From assembly GCF_000382245.1 (NCBI RefSeq), contig NZ_KB907872.1, forward strand, positions 1-64,000: 64,000 nucleotides of DNA, given 5' to 3'. This stretch comes from Kushneria aurantia DSM 21353. Lineage in GTDB: Bacteria; Pseudomonadota; Gammaproteobacteria; Pseudomonadales; Halomonadaceae. Shown here piece after piece: positions 56,719 to 64,000 of this stretch (position 1 is the stretch's first letter; each line of letters opens with the position of its first letter). Under the pieces are notes generated by a model. The model was not told the origin of the DNA, made no database searches, and saw only the letters and a list, made by a program, of their open reading frames with translations. Both the position numbers and the translations under genes were made by a program.

Positions 56719-57359
56719 GTCTGCCCGGGCGCTTTATCACCCTGGAAGGAAGCGAAGGGGTGGGCAAGAGTACCAATCTTGATTTCGTCTGCGAGCGTTT
56801 GCGCCGCCGCGGTCTTGAGGTGGTCGCCACTCGTGAGCCCGGCGGTACACCCGGTGCCGAGCGCATTCGCGAGCTACTGCTGAGCGCCGATGACGACGAC
56901 CCCCTCGACGAGACCGCCGAGCTGTTGCTGATGTTCGCCGCCCGCGCCCAGCATCTGGCGCGGCTGATTCGCCCGGCGCTGGCGCGCGGCGCCTGGGTGG
57001 TCAGCGACCGCTTTACCGACGCCACTTTTGCCTATCAGGGTAGTGCCCGCGGCCTCGATCCGAACGTGATTGCGCAGCTGGAAGCGCTGTCTCAGCGGGG
57101 GCTCAAACCTGACCTGACCCTGTGGCTCGACATGCCGGTAGGGCGGGCTTCGGCGCGGCTGTCGCTGCGCGGCGGCGACGCCGACCGCTTTGAGCGCCAG
57201 CGCGGCGACTTCTTCGAAAAGGTGCGCGACGGCTATCGACAGCGCGCCGAGGGTGACCCCGAACGCATTGTACGTGTCGATGCGGATCGGTCGCTGGCGG
57301 CGGTACAGGCCGATATCGGCGCGATAATCGACAGTCGTTTGCCGGCAATGACCGATTGA
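56715..57359 (+). CDS. tmk: Thymidylate kinase
   Basis: A 214-residue enzyme that phosphorylates dTMP to dTDP. P-loop EGSEGVGKST at residues 11-20, VVATREPGGTPGAE, SDRFTDATFAYQGSARGLD. Start is TTG at 56715, overlapping the mltG stop (TTGA), giving the proper N-terminus MSLPGRFITLEG. Adjacent to holB by one base. Confidence 0.97.
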   Translation: MSLPGRFITLEGSEGVGKSTNLDFVCERLRRRGLEVVATREPGGTPGAERIRELLLSADDDDPLDETAELLLMFAARAQHLARLIRPALARGAWVVSDRFTDATFAYQGSARGLDPNVIAQLEALSQRGLKPDLTLWLDMPVGRASARLSLRGGDADRFERQRGDFFEKVRDGYRQRAEGDPERIVRVDADRSLAAVQADIGAIIDSRLPAMTD

Positions 57360-57360
57360 T

Positions 57361-58344
57361 ATGGAACTGACCCCCTGGCCCTGGCAGCATGGTATCTGGC
57401 AGCAGCTGCTCGCTATTTCGCGCCGCGATCGCCTGCCGCATGCGCTGATGCTCAGTGGTCCTTCGGGGCTGGGCAAGGAGCGTCTGGCGCAGGCGCTGAT
57501 AGCGCTCAAACTGTGTAGCCGCCCGGGCGATACCGCCTGCGGTGAGTGCCACGCCTGCCGCATGCTGCGCGCCGGTTACCACCCGGACCTGCTGGAGATC
57601 GCGCCGCGCGAGAAGGGCAGGCAGATCGGTATCGATGCGGTGCGCGAGATCAACGCCTTCGCGGCCCAGACCGCGCAGCAGGGCGGCTACCGTCTGATCA
57701 ACCTGGGCCCCGCCGAGGCGATGACCACGGCGGCCGCCAACGCCCTGCTCAAGAGCCTCGAGGAGCCCGGCGCCAATACCCTGTTCATTGTGCACAGCGA
57801 CCTGCCGTCGCGCACCCTGCCCACCATTCGCAGCCGCTGCCAGCAGTGGCGTCACCCGCTGCCCGACGAAAGCGTGGCGCTCGACTGGCTGGCCGGTGAG
57901 TTGGAAGACAGCGAACAGGCGCATTTCTGGCTGCGGGTGGCCGGCAACCGGCCGCTGCTGGCCCGCCAGCTGGCCGCTCCGGAGGCGCGCAAACTGCGCC
58001 AGCAGCTGCGTGAACAGTTCGAGTCCATGATGCGCGGCGGCGATCCGGTGGCCGAAGCGGCGCGCATGGACAGCCGTGCGCTGAGCGAAATCCTGTGGCA
58101 CGGCATTTCATGGCTTGAGGATCTGATCCGACTGGGCACCACGGCGCAGAGCGAGCGGGTGCGCAACAGCGACCTGATGCCGCTCTATCGCCAGGCGATC
58201 AAGAATGGCCGAGTGCGCGACTGGTTTCGCCTGCTCGACTATGCCCATGAACAGCGTCGCCTGCTGAGCAGCGGCGGCAATCCCAATGCTCAGCTGGCGC
58301 TGGAGTCGTGGCTGATACGCTGGGCGACCCTGCTGCGCTCCTGA
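57361..58344 (+). CDS. holB: DNA polymerase III subunit delta'
   Basis: A 327-residue clamp-loader subunit. PHALMLSGPSGLGKERLAQALI has a P-loop-like segment, CGECHACRMLRAGYHPDL the zinc site, and EAMTTAAANALLKSLEEPGANTLFIVHSD with PTIRSRCQQW is the SRC motif region. Last gene of the cluster. In P. aeruginosa pilZ follows directly; here a diguanylate cyclase gene on the other strand intervenes. Confidence 0.95.
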   Translation: MELTPWPWQHGIWQQLLAISRRDRLPHALMLSGPSGLGKERLAQALIALKLCSRPGDTACGECHACRMLRAGYHPDLLEIAPREKGRQIGIDAVREINAFAAQTAQQGGYRLINLGPAEAMTTAAANALLKSLEEPGANTLFIVHSDLPSRTLPTIRSRCQQWRHPLPDESVALDWLAGELEDSEQAHFWLRVAGNRPLLARQLAAPEARKLRQQLREQFESMMRGGDPVAEAARMDSRALSEILWHGISWLEDLIRLGTTAQSERVRNSDLMPLYRQAIKNGRVRDWFRLLDYAHEQRRLLSSGGNPNAQLALESWLIRWATLLRS

Positions 58345-58380
58345 GCGTGACGAGCGGCGCGCGCCCATCGAGGGTCGGCA

Positions 58381-59574
58381 TCAGGTTGTTACCACAAGGT
58401 TGCGGCCCTGCGCCTTGGCCGCATAGAGGCGAGCGTCGACACGCTCCAGCAGCGTTTCGATATTCTCCTCCCGGCGCAGTTCGGCCACCCCGATACTGGT
58501 GGTGAAGTTCACATCCTGACCGTTCAGGCTGCGCACGCTGCAGTTTTCGCAGCGCTTTCGAATGCGTTCCGCCACCTGTATGGCGTTCTTGCGCACGGTG
58601 CCCGGCAGGGCGACGATGAACTCCTCGCCGCCATAGCGTGCCAGGATATCCGTTTTGCGCGACTCCTCGCGCAGAATGTTGGCAAAACGCTTCAGTACCT
58701 GATCGCCGGTAGAGTGACCATGGAGGTCATTGATTCTTTTGAAGCGGTCCAGATCCAGCATCAACAGCGTCAGGGAGTGCGTGACGCACCTTCCCCTGTG
58801 ATCCGAGTGCAGTCTATCGATCAGCCTGGCGAGGTCGACCATCAGCACGCCGCGATTCAGGAGTCCTGTCAGTGGATCCTGACTGGCCTGACGATACAGC
58901 CGCAGCAGAGAAGTGATGGCCGAAAAGTTGGCCCATAGCGAGATGATCAACAGTAGACACATCAGCCACAGATCCTGCCAGCCTTCGCCGGTGAAAATCA
59001 GACCATTGATGTACTGGGAAAAAACTTCCAGTGCAATCAGAATCAGCCCCAGTCCCAGACTCTCTATCAGCGTCAACGGAAAGACGCTGAGAAAGGCGAT
59101 CAGCAGGAAGGGGGTAAAACTGTAGCCGAACAGCTGCTTGTTGACGTGATCCCCCAGTATCAGTAGCACCAGCAGATAGAACAGTGCCGGCGTCAGGATC
59201 AGTGTGGCGAGCAGATGACGTATGCCATTCAGACCGGTGGCACTGCGCCGGCCGCGTACGATCACCAGTATGAAGGCACCGATCATGGCGAGGCGCGCCA
59301 GCAGGAGAGAAGTGTGGATCGAGGCCGGTGTAATCAGCAGATCAACGACGCCCCATAGCGGCGTCAACAGCGTGAAGACGACGGCAACCAGCAGGACGCG
59401 ATTGCGCAGATAGTCGCCGCGGGTCACCCTGAAATCCCGCGAATGGTTTCGGCTGGTTAACGTATCCTGTATCACCGAGAGTAGTCGCAAGCGATTGCCT
59501 GTAAACTGTGACAGGAACTCGGGAGCCGGAGAACGCCGTCGCTGGTGGGGAGTCAAAAGTTTCTCCAGAACCAT
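58381..59574 (-). CDS. Membrane-bound diguanylate cyclase (GGDEF)
   Basis: 397 residues. Six or so helices in residues 55-225 form a membrane sensor module (LLVAVVFTLLTPLWGVVDLLI, LLATLILTPALFYLLVLLI, PLTLIESLGLGLILIAL). The GGDEF domain follows with active-site GGEEF at 315-319 and an inhibitory RxxD site (RKTD, 306-309) exactly five residues upstream, so it should make cyclic di-GMP and be product-inhibited. ATG 59574 follows an in-frame GTG at 59577. It sits between holB and pilZ on the opposite strand. Confidence 0.92.
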   Translation of the reverse strand: MVLEKLLTPHQRRRSPAPEFLSQFTGNRLRLLSVIQDTLTSRNHSRDFRVTRGDYLRNRVLLVAVVFTLLTPLWGVVDLLITPASIHTSLLLARLAMIGAFILVIVRGRRSATGLNGIRHLLATLILTPALFYLLVLLILGDHVNKQLFGYSFTPFLLIAFLSVFPLTLIESLGLGLILIALEVFSQYINGLIFTGEGWQDLWLMCLLLIISLWANFSAITSLLRLYRQASQDPLTGLLNRGVLMVDLARLIDRLHSDHRGRCVTHSLTLLMLDLDRFKRINDLHGHSTGDQVLKRFANILREESRKTDILARYGGEEFIVALPGTVRKNAIQVAERIRKRCENCSVRSLNGQDVNFTTSIGVAELRREENIETLLERVDARLYAAKAQGRNLVVTT

Positions 59575-59745
59575 CACCGGGAAATTTCGCCTCTATCCTG
59601 TGCACTTCCGGTGCCGACGGCAATGCGACAATGTGCCTCAACCGCATGCTCCGACGCTATCCGGCCGCGTTGGTGTACTGCCCTCCATTTTCGCCCCTCA
59701 TCGCCGATAATGGTGGTGTCACGCTATTTCGCTCTGGAGCCACCC

Positions 59746-60078
59746 ATGACCACTCGTGCCCTCTCGCTCGCCCTGGACGATATTGAAACCCTTGGCGCGA
59801 GCTGGATGCCGCAGTTGGAAAACGGGGGGCTTTTCATGCCGACGCGTGATGCCTTTCACCTTGGTCAGCGGGTCTATCTGCTGCTGAGTCTGCCCGGCGA
59901 GCAGGAGCGTCGCCCGGTTTCCGGCGTGGTCGCCTGGGTCTCCCCGGTGGGTATGACCGGCCGCCGCACGCCGGGGATCGGCATACATCTGGATGCCGAG
60001 GAACAGCCGCTGCGCGTGCGCATCGAAGCGCTGCTGACCGAGGCGCCGCCGGATACGATGCGCAGCTATACACTCTGA
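59746..60078 (+). CDS. pilZ: PilZ domain protein (type IV pilus PilZ-like)
   Basis: A 110-residue protein: LENGGLFMPTRDAFHLGQRVYLLLSLP and PVSGVVAWVSPVG and GIGIHLD. It lacks the N-terminal RxxxR needed to bind cyclic di-GMP, as does canonical PilZ, which instead interacts with PilB and FimX for pilus assembly. TGGAG at 59735-59739 fixes the ATG. The order holB-pilZ-tatD is ancestral. Confidence 0.9.
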   Translation: MTTRALSLALDDIETLGASWMPQLENGGLFMPTRDAFHLGQRVYLLLSLPGEQERRPVSGVVAWVSPVGMTGRRTPGIGIHLDAEEQPLRVRIEALLTEAPPDTMRSYTL

Positions 60079-60263
60079 ACGCAGCGCTTGTAGGCAGTAT
60101 TCAGAGGTTATTTATACCGTTATCTTGATTGTTAGGCCGATAAATCCCTGCCATACAACGCCAGTGCTGGGCGTCCCAGTGGGCAATCTGCGATAATGCC
60201 TCGCCATTGAACCGCCCATCCCCCATGCGGCGCCCGAAGGGCGTTTGCCGGAGACGACATTTA

Positions 60264-61112
60264 ATGGCGCAGCAGCTCTCCCCGACTTCCCGGCTGGTGG
60301 ATTCCCACTGTCACCTTGATCGCCTTGACCCCGCCAGCGGCGAGGTCGACGACATACTGGTCCGTGCTCGCGCAAGCGGTGTGGGCGCCTTTCTGGCCGT
60401 GGCCACCGATCTCGACGGCGTGCCCGGCCTGGTAGCGTTGGCGCGCCGCCACGACGACGTTTGCTTCGGCGTTGGTACGCACCCGCTGCATACTCCCGCA
60501 ATCGAGCCGTCGCTTGATGATATTCGCAGCGCCATCGCGCGTTTCGAGCCGGTGGTGGTCGGTGAGATCGGTCTCGACTTCTGCCTCGACGCCGAGGGCC
60601 AGCCGCGTATCCCGCGCGACGTGCAGCTGGCGCGTTTCGACAACCACCTGCGCGCCGCCCGCGAGGCCGAACTGCCGGTCAGCGTCCACACCCGCGAGGC
60701 TAAAGAAGAAACGCTCGACATGATCGCCCGCCATCTCGATCCCGCAGTGGGCGGTGTATTGCACTGTTTCACCGAGGATCTCGACATGGCGCGGCGTGCC
60801 GTGGGCATGGGCCTGATGATCTCGCTGTCCGGCATCGTCACCTTCGCCAGTGCCGAAGGCGTGCGCGAGCTGGCGCGTCTGGTGCCGCTCGACCGTCTGC
60901 TGATCGAGACCGACTCCCCCTGGCTGGCGCCGGTGCCGTATCGCGGCAGGGCCAACGAGCCGGCACATGTCATCGAAGTGGCGCGCACCATCGCCGCCGA
61001 ACGCGGCATCAGTCTCGATGAAGTAGCGATGCAGACCACCGCCAACTTTTATCGCCTTTTTTCCCGCGCGGTGCCGCAGGATCCGGCGCTACGCGAGCCG
61101 TTGGGCGCATGA
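60264..61112 (+). CDS. tatD: TatD family metal-dependent deoxyribonuclease
   Basis: A 282-residue amidohydrolase-fold nuclease. Metal ligands: DSHCHLDRL at the start, VGEIGLDF, SVHTREAKEETLDM, VLHCFTEDLDMARR and LLIETDSPWLAP. TatD proteins cut DNA 3'-5' and may act in repair or DNA turnover. GGAG at 60249-60252 with 11 bases before the ATG 60264 rejects the upstream ATG at 60207. Confidence 0.95.
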   Translation: MAQQLSPTSRLVDSHCHLDRLDPASGEVDDILVRARASGVGAFLAVATDLDGVPGLVALARRHDDVCFGVGTHPLHTPAIEPSLDDIRSAIARFEPVVVGEIGLDFCLDAEGQPRIPRDVQLARFDNHLRAAREAELPVSVHTREAKEETLDMIARHLDPAVGGVLHCFTEDLDMARRAVGMGLMISLSGIVTFASAEGVRELARLVPLDRLLIETDSPWLAPVPYRGRANEPAHVIEVARTIAAERGISLDEVAMQTTANFYRLFSRAVPQDPALREPLGA

Positions 61113-61165
61113 GTGACACGCCGTTGCAGCGCTCGGTGCCCTTCGACGCCGACGAGGGGCAGTAA
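61109..61165 (+). CDS. 18-codon micro-ORF between tatD and the helicase gene
   Basis: ATG at 61109 overlaps the tatD stop (ATGA) and encodes MSDTPLQRSVPFDADEGQ; its TAA at 61163-61165 is followed immediately by the helicase ATG at 61166. This joins tatD and the helicase by unbroken translation. It has no own ribosome site other than coupling. It may serve as a coupling leader or be a remnant. Confidence 0.4.
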   Translation: MSDTPLQRSVPFDADEGQ

Positions 61166-63346
61166 ATGCAGCTCACCGATCAGCAGCGCGCCGTAGTGGA
61201 GCACGGCGACGGCCACGCCAGGGTGTTCGCCGTTGCCGGCGCCGGCAAGACCGCCACCATGGTGGCGCGGGTCGCTCGCCTGCTCGAACGCGGCGTCGAG
61301 CCGTCACGCATCCTGGTGCTGATGTTCAACCGTGCCGCACGGGAGGATTTCGCCGCGCGGCTGTCGACGTTGGCGCCCGACGGCGGTGCGCTGCCGCAGG
61401 TGCGCACCTTTCACTCGATCGGCCTGCGGCTGGGGCGCACCCTGACCCGCTGGGGCGCGCTACCGCCGCGTCAGTTGCTGGAGGGTGAGTGGCAGCGTGA
61501 GCGACTGGCGCGCCAGGTGCTGCAGCATCATCTGGCCGACGAGCCCGAGCAGCTCGCCATGGCGCTCGAGGAGGAGCGCATCGAAGCGCTTTTACAGTTC
61601 TGCGATCTGGTCAAGGCGGAGTGTGTGTCGCCGCAGCAGCTTTATGAGCGCGGCGATTTCGGTAGCGAGACGCGCCATTTCCCCGACGCCTTCATGGCGA
61701 TCGAGCGCCAGATGCACGACCGTGGGGTGATGAGCTGGGCCGATCTGCTGTTTCGCCCGCTGCGCGCCCTGCATCGCGATGAACAGGCGCGTGAGCGCCT
61801 GCAGGGGCGGCTTGATCACATCATCGTCGACGAGTATCAGGACATCAACGAGGTGCAGCTGCGGCTGTTGGCCATGCTGGCGGGGCAGAGCGCCAGCGTG
61901 ATGGCGGTGGGCGACGCTCGCCAGTGCATCTACGAGTGGCGCGGTGCGCGCCCCGACGCCATGAAGGCGCGCTTCGAGCGACTGTTCGGCGCGCCGGTCG
62001 ACTATCCGCTCAGTTGGACCTTTCGCCACGGTCATGGGCTATCGCTGATGGCCAACCACGCCATTCGCGCCAACCCCGACGGCGGCGATCAACTGACCCT
62101 CTCGGCGCCGGATAACCCGCTGACCCGTATCGAGCGCGACAGCGGTGTCGAACGGCTGGTGGCACTGCTGCGGCAGTGGCAGCACGGCGGCCGGGCGCTG
62201 TCGGAGTGCGCCGTGCTGGTGCGCAGCTGGGCGCTCAGCGTGCCCATTCAGCTGCGCCTGCTGCGCGAGGACATTCCCTTTCAGCTGGGCCGCGAGGAGC
62301 GTTTTGTCTTTCGACTGCCGCTGGTGCGCGCGCTGGCCGGCTATCTTGAGCTGGCGCGGCGCCCCGGGCTGCTTGGCGACGCTGAACATCTGCTGCTGCT
62401 CTACACCCAACCGGGCACCTTTGTCAGCCGTGAGTTGCTGGCGCCGCTGACCGACGAGCTGGCGCGACGCGGCCGCTGGCCCGATCAGCACACCGCGCTG
62501 AGTGGCCTCAAGCCGTTTCAGAAACGCAATCTCAAAAAACGCTGGGCACTGCTGCGTGAGCTGACACAGATGGGCGACAGGCCACCGGCGGAGATTCTTG
62601 CCCACGTGGTCGAGACGCTCGATGCCGAGAAGCTGCTGCGCCGTGCCGCGGCCCGCCGTGAGAAGGGCGAGGAGGATGTGCGTCTGCTCGACGTACTGAT
62701 CGAGCAGGCCGGTGAACTGGCCGATGACCCGGACGCTTTCATCGCCCTGCTGCGCGACCCGGTGATCGACCGCGGCCCCGGCGTACTGCTCTCCACCGTG
62801 CATGGCGCCAAGGGGCTGGAGTGGCCGCTGGTGGCGGTTTCCGGCCTCAACGAGGAAGATTTTCCCCTCTATTCGCGGGATAATCCGCTGACGTCCGCCA
62901 GTCTGGAGGAGGAGCGGCGCCTTTACTATGTTGCCATTACCCGCGCCCGCGAGCACCTGCTGCTGCTCTCCGATCGTGCCGGCCGCCGGCCCAGCCGTTT
63001 TGTCGAGGAGAGCGCCTGGCAGCAGTGCGATCGCCTCGGCCGTGCGCTCGATGAGCGAACGCAGGGGACGGTCGAGGTCGGCGAGCCGGCGCTGGTCAAT
63101 CGCTATCTGCGCCAGATCGGCGCCGACCAGTGGCTGAACGCCTGCGCTGCCACCCGTGAGGCGATGGCGCTGAACGCCGGCGCCCACTGGCAGCCGGGTG
63201 AACACCTTCGCCATGCGGTATTCGGTGAAGGCACCATCGAGGGCGTCGAGGGCGAGCGCGAACGCTGCGTCCTCGACGTGCAGTTCAACGCAGCCGGTCG
63301 ACGCCGGCTGATTGCATCCCGCGCACCGATCGAGCGCGTGGATTGA
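61166..63346 (+). CDS. UvrD-like superfamily 1 ATP-dependent DNA helicase
   Basis: 726 residues. Walker A AVAGAGKT at 22-29 (shorter loop than AGAGSGKT of UvrD), DEYQDINEVQ near 222 (Walker B), QCIYEWRGARPD (motif III), SWTFRHG (IV), STVHGAKGLEWPLV (V) and YVAITRARE (VI). The C-terminal end (EHLRHAVFGEGTIEGVEGE) is a Tudor-like fold as in PcrA/UvrD, which contacts RNA polymerase. It is a UvrD relative rather than UvrD itself. AGGGG is six bases before the ATG. Confidence 0.92.
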   Translation: MQLTDQQRAVVEHGDGHARVFAVAGAGKTATMVARVARLLERGVEPSRILVLMFNRAAREDFAARLSTLAPDGGALPQVRTFHSIGLRLGRTLTRWGALPPRQLLEGEWQRERLARQVLQHHLADEPEQLAMALEEERIEALLQFCDLVKAECVSPQQLYERGDFGSETRHFPDAFMAIERQMHDRGVMSWADLLFRPLRALHRDEQARERLQGRLDHIIVDEYQDINEVQLRLLAMLAGQSASVMAVGDARQCIYEWRGARPDAMKARFERLFGAPVDYPLSWTFRHGHGLSLMANHAIRANPDGGDQLTLSAPDNPLTRIERDSGVERLVALLRQWQHGGRALSECAVLVRSWALSVPIQLRLLREDIPFQLGREERFVFRLPLVRALAGYLELARRPGLLGDAEHLLLLYTQPGTFVSRELLAPLTDELARRGRWPDQHTALSGLKPFQKRNLKKRWALLRELTQMGDRPPAEILAHVVETLDAEKLLRRAAARREKGEEDVRLLDVLIEQAGELADDPDAFIALLRDPVIDRGPGVLLSTVHGAKGLEWPLVAVSGLNEEDFPLYSRDNPLTSASLEEERRLYYVAITRAREHLLLLSDRAGRRPSRFVEESAWQQCDRLGRALDERTQGTVEVGEPALVNRYLRQIGADQWLNACAATREAMALNAGAHWQPGEHLRHAVFGEGTIEGVEGERERCVLDVQFNAAGRRRLIASRAPIERVD

Positions 63347-63361
63347 AGACAAGGAGTTGCC

Positions 63362-64000
63362 ATGACCACAGCCCTTACCGATGTCACCAACCTGTTGATG
63401 TGGCAGCGCGGCGATACGCCGCTGGTGATCCTGGACTGTCGGGCAAGGCTTGCCGACCCCGACGCCGGCCGACGCTTTTATAACGAAGGCCATATTCCCG
63501 GTGCCTTCCACGCAAGCGTTGACCACCATCTGTCGGCGCCGCCGGCGGGCGCCAACGGCGGTCGCCATCCGCTACCCGCACCGCAGCAGTGGCAGCGCCA
63601 GTTGCAGCAGTGGGGCATTACCCCACAGACGCGGGTGGTGGTCTATGACGATCTCGGCGGCCAGCTGGCGGCAGCGCGCGCCTGGTGGATGCTCAAGTGG
63701 GCCGGTCACGACGATGTTTATGTGCTCAACGGCGGCATTCAGGTATGGCAGGCCGAGGGCGGCCCGCTGGAGAGTCGCGAGCCGCGTGTCCATGAGGTCA
63801 GCGACTGGCAGTGTGATTTTCAAGCGCAGATGATCGCCACCGCCGAGGAGGTTGCCGAGGGCGAGGCGCTGCTGCTCGATGCTCGCGGTGCGGCACGCTT
63901 TGCCGGCGAGGAGGAGCCGGTCGACAGCCGTGCCGGCCACATTCCCGGTGCGGCCAACCTGCCGGCGTCGTCACTGCTCGACGAACGCAACTGTGTTGCC
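63362..64000 (+). CDS. Sulfurtransferase (two-domain rhodanese), 5' part
   Basis: Open from ATG 63362 through the window end; 213 codons seen. First rhodanese domain: VILDCRARL, GHIPGAFHASVD, VVVYDDLGGQLAAARAWWMLKWAGHDDVYVLNGG. The second domain begins LLLDARGAARFAGEEEPVDSRAGHIPGAANLPA and continues outside. The active-site cysteine loop belongs to the second domain and cannot be checked. It is like SseA/thiosulfate or 3-mercaptopyruvate sulfurtransferase. CAAGGAGTTGCC precedes the ATG. Confidence 0.9.
   Translation, partial: MTTALTDVTNLLMWQRGDTPLVILDCRARLADPDAGRRFYNEGHIPGAFHASVDHHLSAPPAGANGGRHPLPAPQQWQRQLQQWGITPQTRVVVYDDLGGQLAAARAWWMLKWAGHDDVYVLNGGIQVWQAEGGPLESREPRVHEVSDWQCDFQAQMIATAEEVAEGEALLLDARGAARFAGEEEPVDSRAGHIPGAANLPASSLLDERNCVA

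Overview
The window is one continuous stretch of a high-GC gammaproteobacterial chromosome, almost entirely core genes. Gene content and order suggest Halomonadaceae (Halomonas/Kushneria-like). From memory, the order from topA to tatD closely follows the Pseudomonas aeruginosa PAO1 block from about PA3011 down to PA2959, while a Tus-type terminator protein, an msbA-lpxK pair and several decay scars set it apart. The family assignment is inference, since no rRNA or tRNA gene is present to fix it.

Layout. 1-400: 3' end of an IS3-family transposase fused to a broken GNAT acetyltransferase. 600-5004: periplasmic methionine sulfoxide repair (msrPQ), a quinone-reductase-like dehydrogenase, a Nudix hydrolase and an unknown gene ending in a 16-nt triple repeat. 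5087-14325: pyruvate kinase, topA with two small conserved genes, lexA with two visible LexA boxes, nagZ, a 168-bp palindromic repeat, an MscS channel and a hypoxanthine-guanine phosphoribosyltransferase. 14384-18241: an orphan BrnA antitoxin with only the tail of its toxin, then mfd. 18242-19300: remains of a glyceraldehyde-3-phosphate dehydrogenase gene. 19301-27011: nqrABCDEF-nqrM and sthA. 27044-30857: a triplicated YrhK-like membrane protein, Tus, and the agmatine-to-putrescine pair aguAB, all on the minus strand. 31077-36966: lolC/lolD, an SDR, a DUF2062 protein and comEC. 37069-42613: msbA-lpxK-(MITE-like element)-trm112-kdsB-ptp-murB. 42681-47564: RNase E with a long leader, divergent from rluC. 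47613-58344: HAD phosphatase, signal peptide peptidase, then the yceD-rpmF-plsX-fabD-fabG-acpP-fabF-pabC-mltG-tmk-holB fatty-acid and envelope cluster. 58381-64000: a membrane diguanylate cyclase inserted before pilZ, tatD, an 18-codon micro-ORF, a UvrD-like helicase and the start of a rhodanese.

The genes act mainly in envelope building (LPS, lipoprotein sorting, peptidoglycan, fatty acids), sodium-motive respiration and redox balance, and DNA/RNA maintenance. I see no prophage, CRISPR array, biosynthetic cluster or clearly new multi-gene system. The most unusual content is a Tus homologue outside the enterobacteria and a set of genome-decay signatures: gap remnant, brnT remnant, missing apbE, palindromic and MITE-like elements, and an IS-interrupted GNAT gene.
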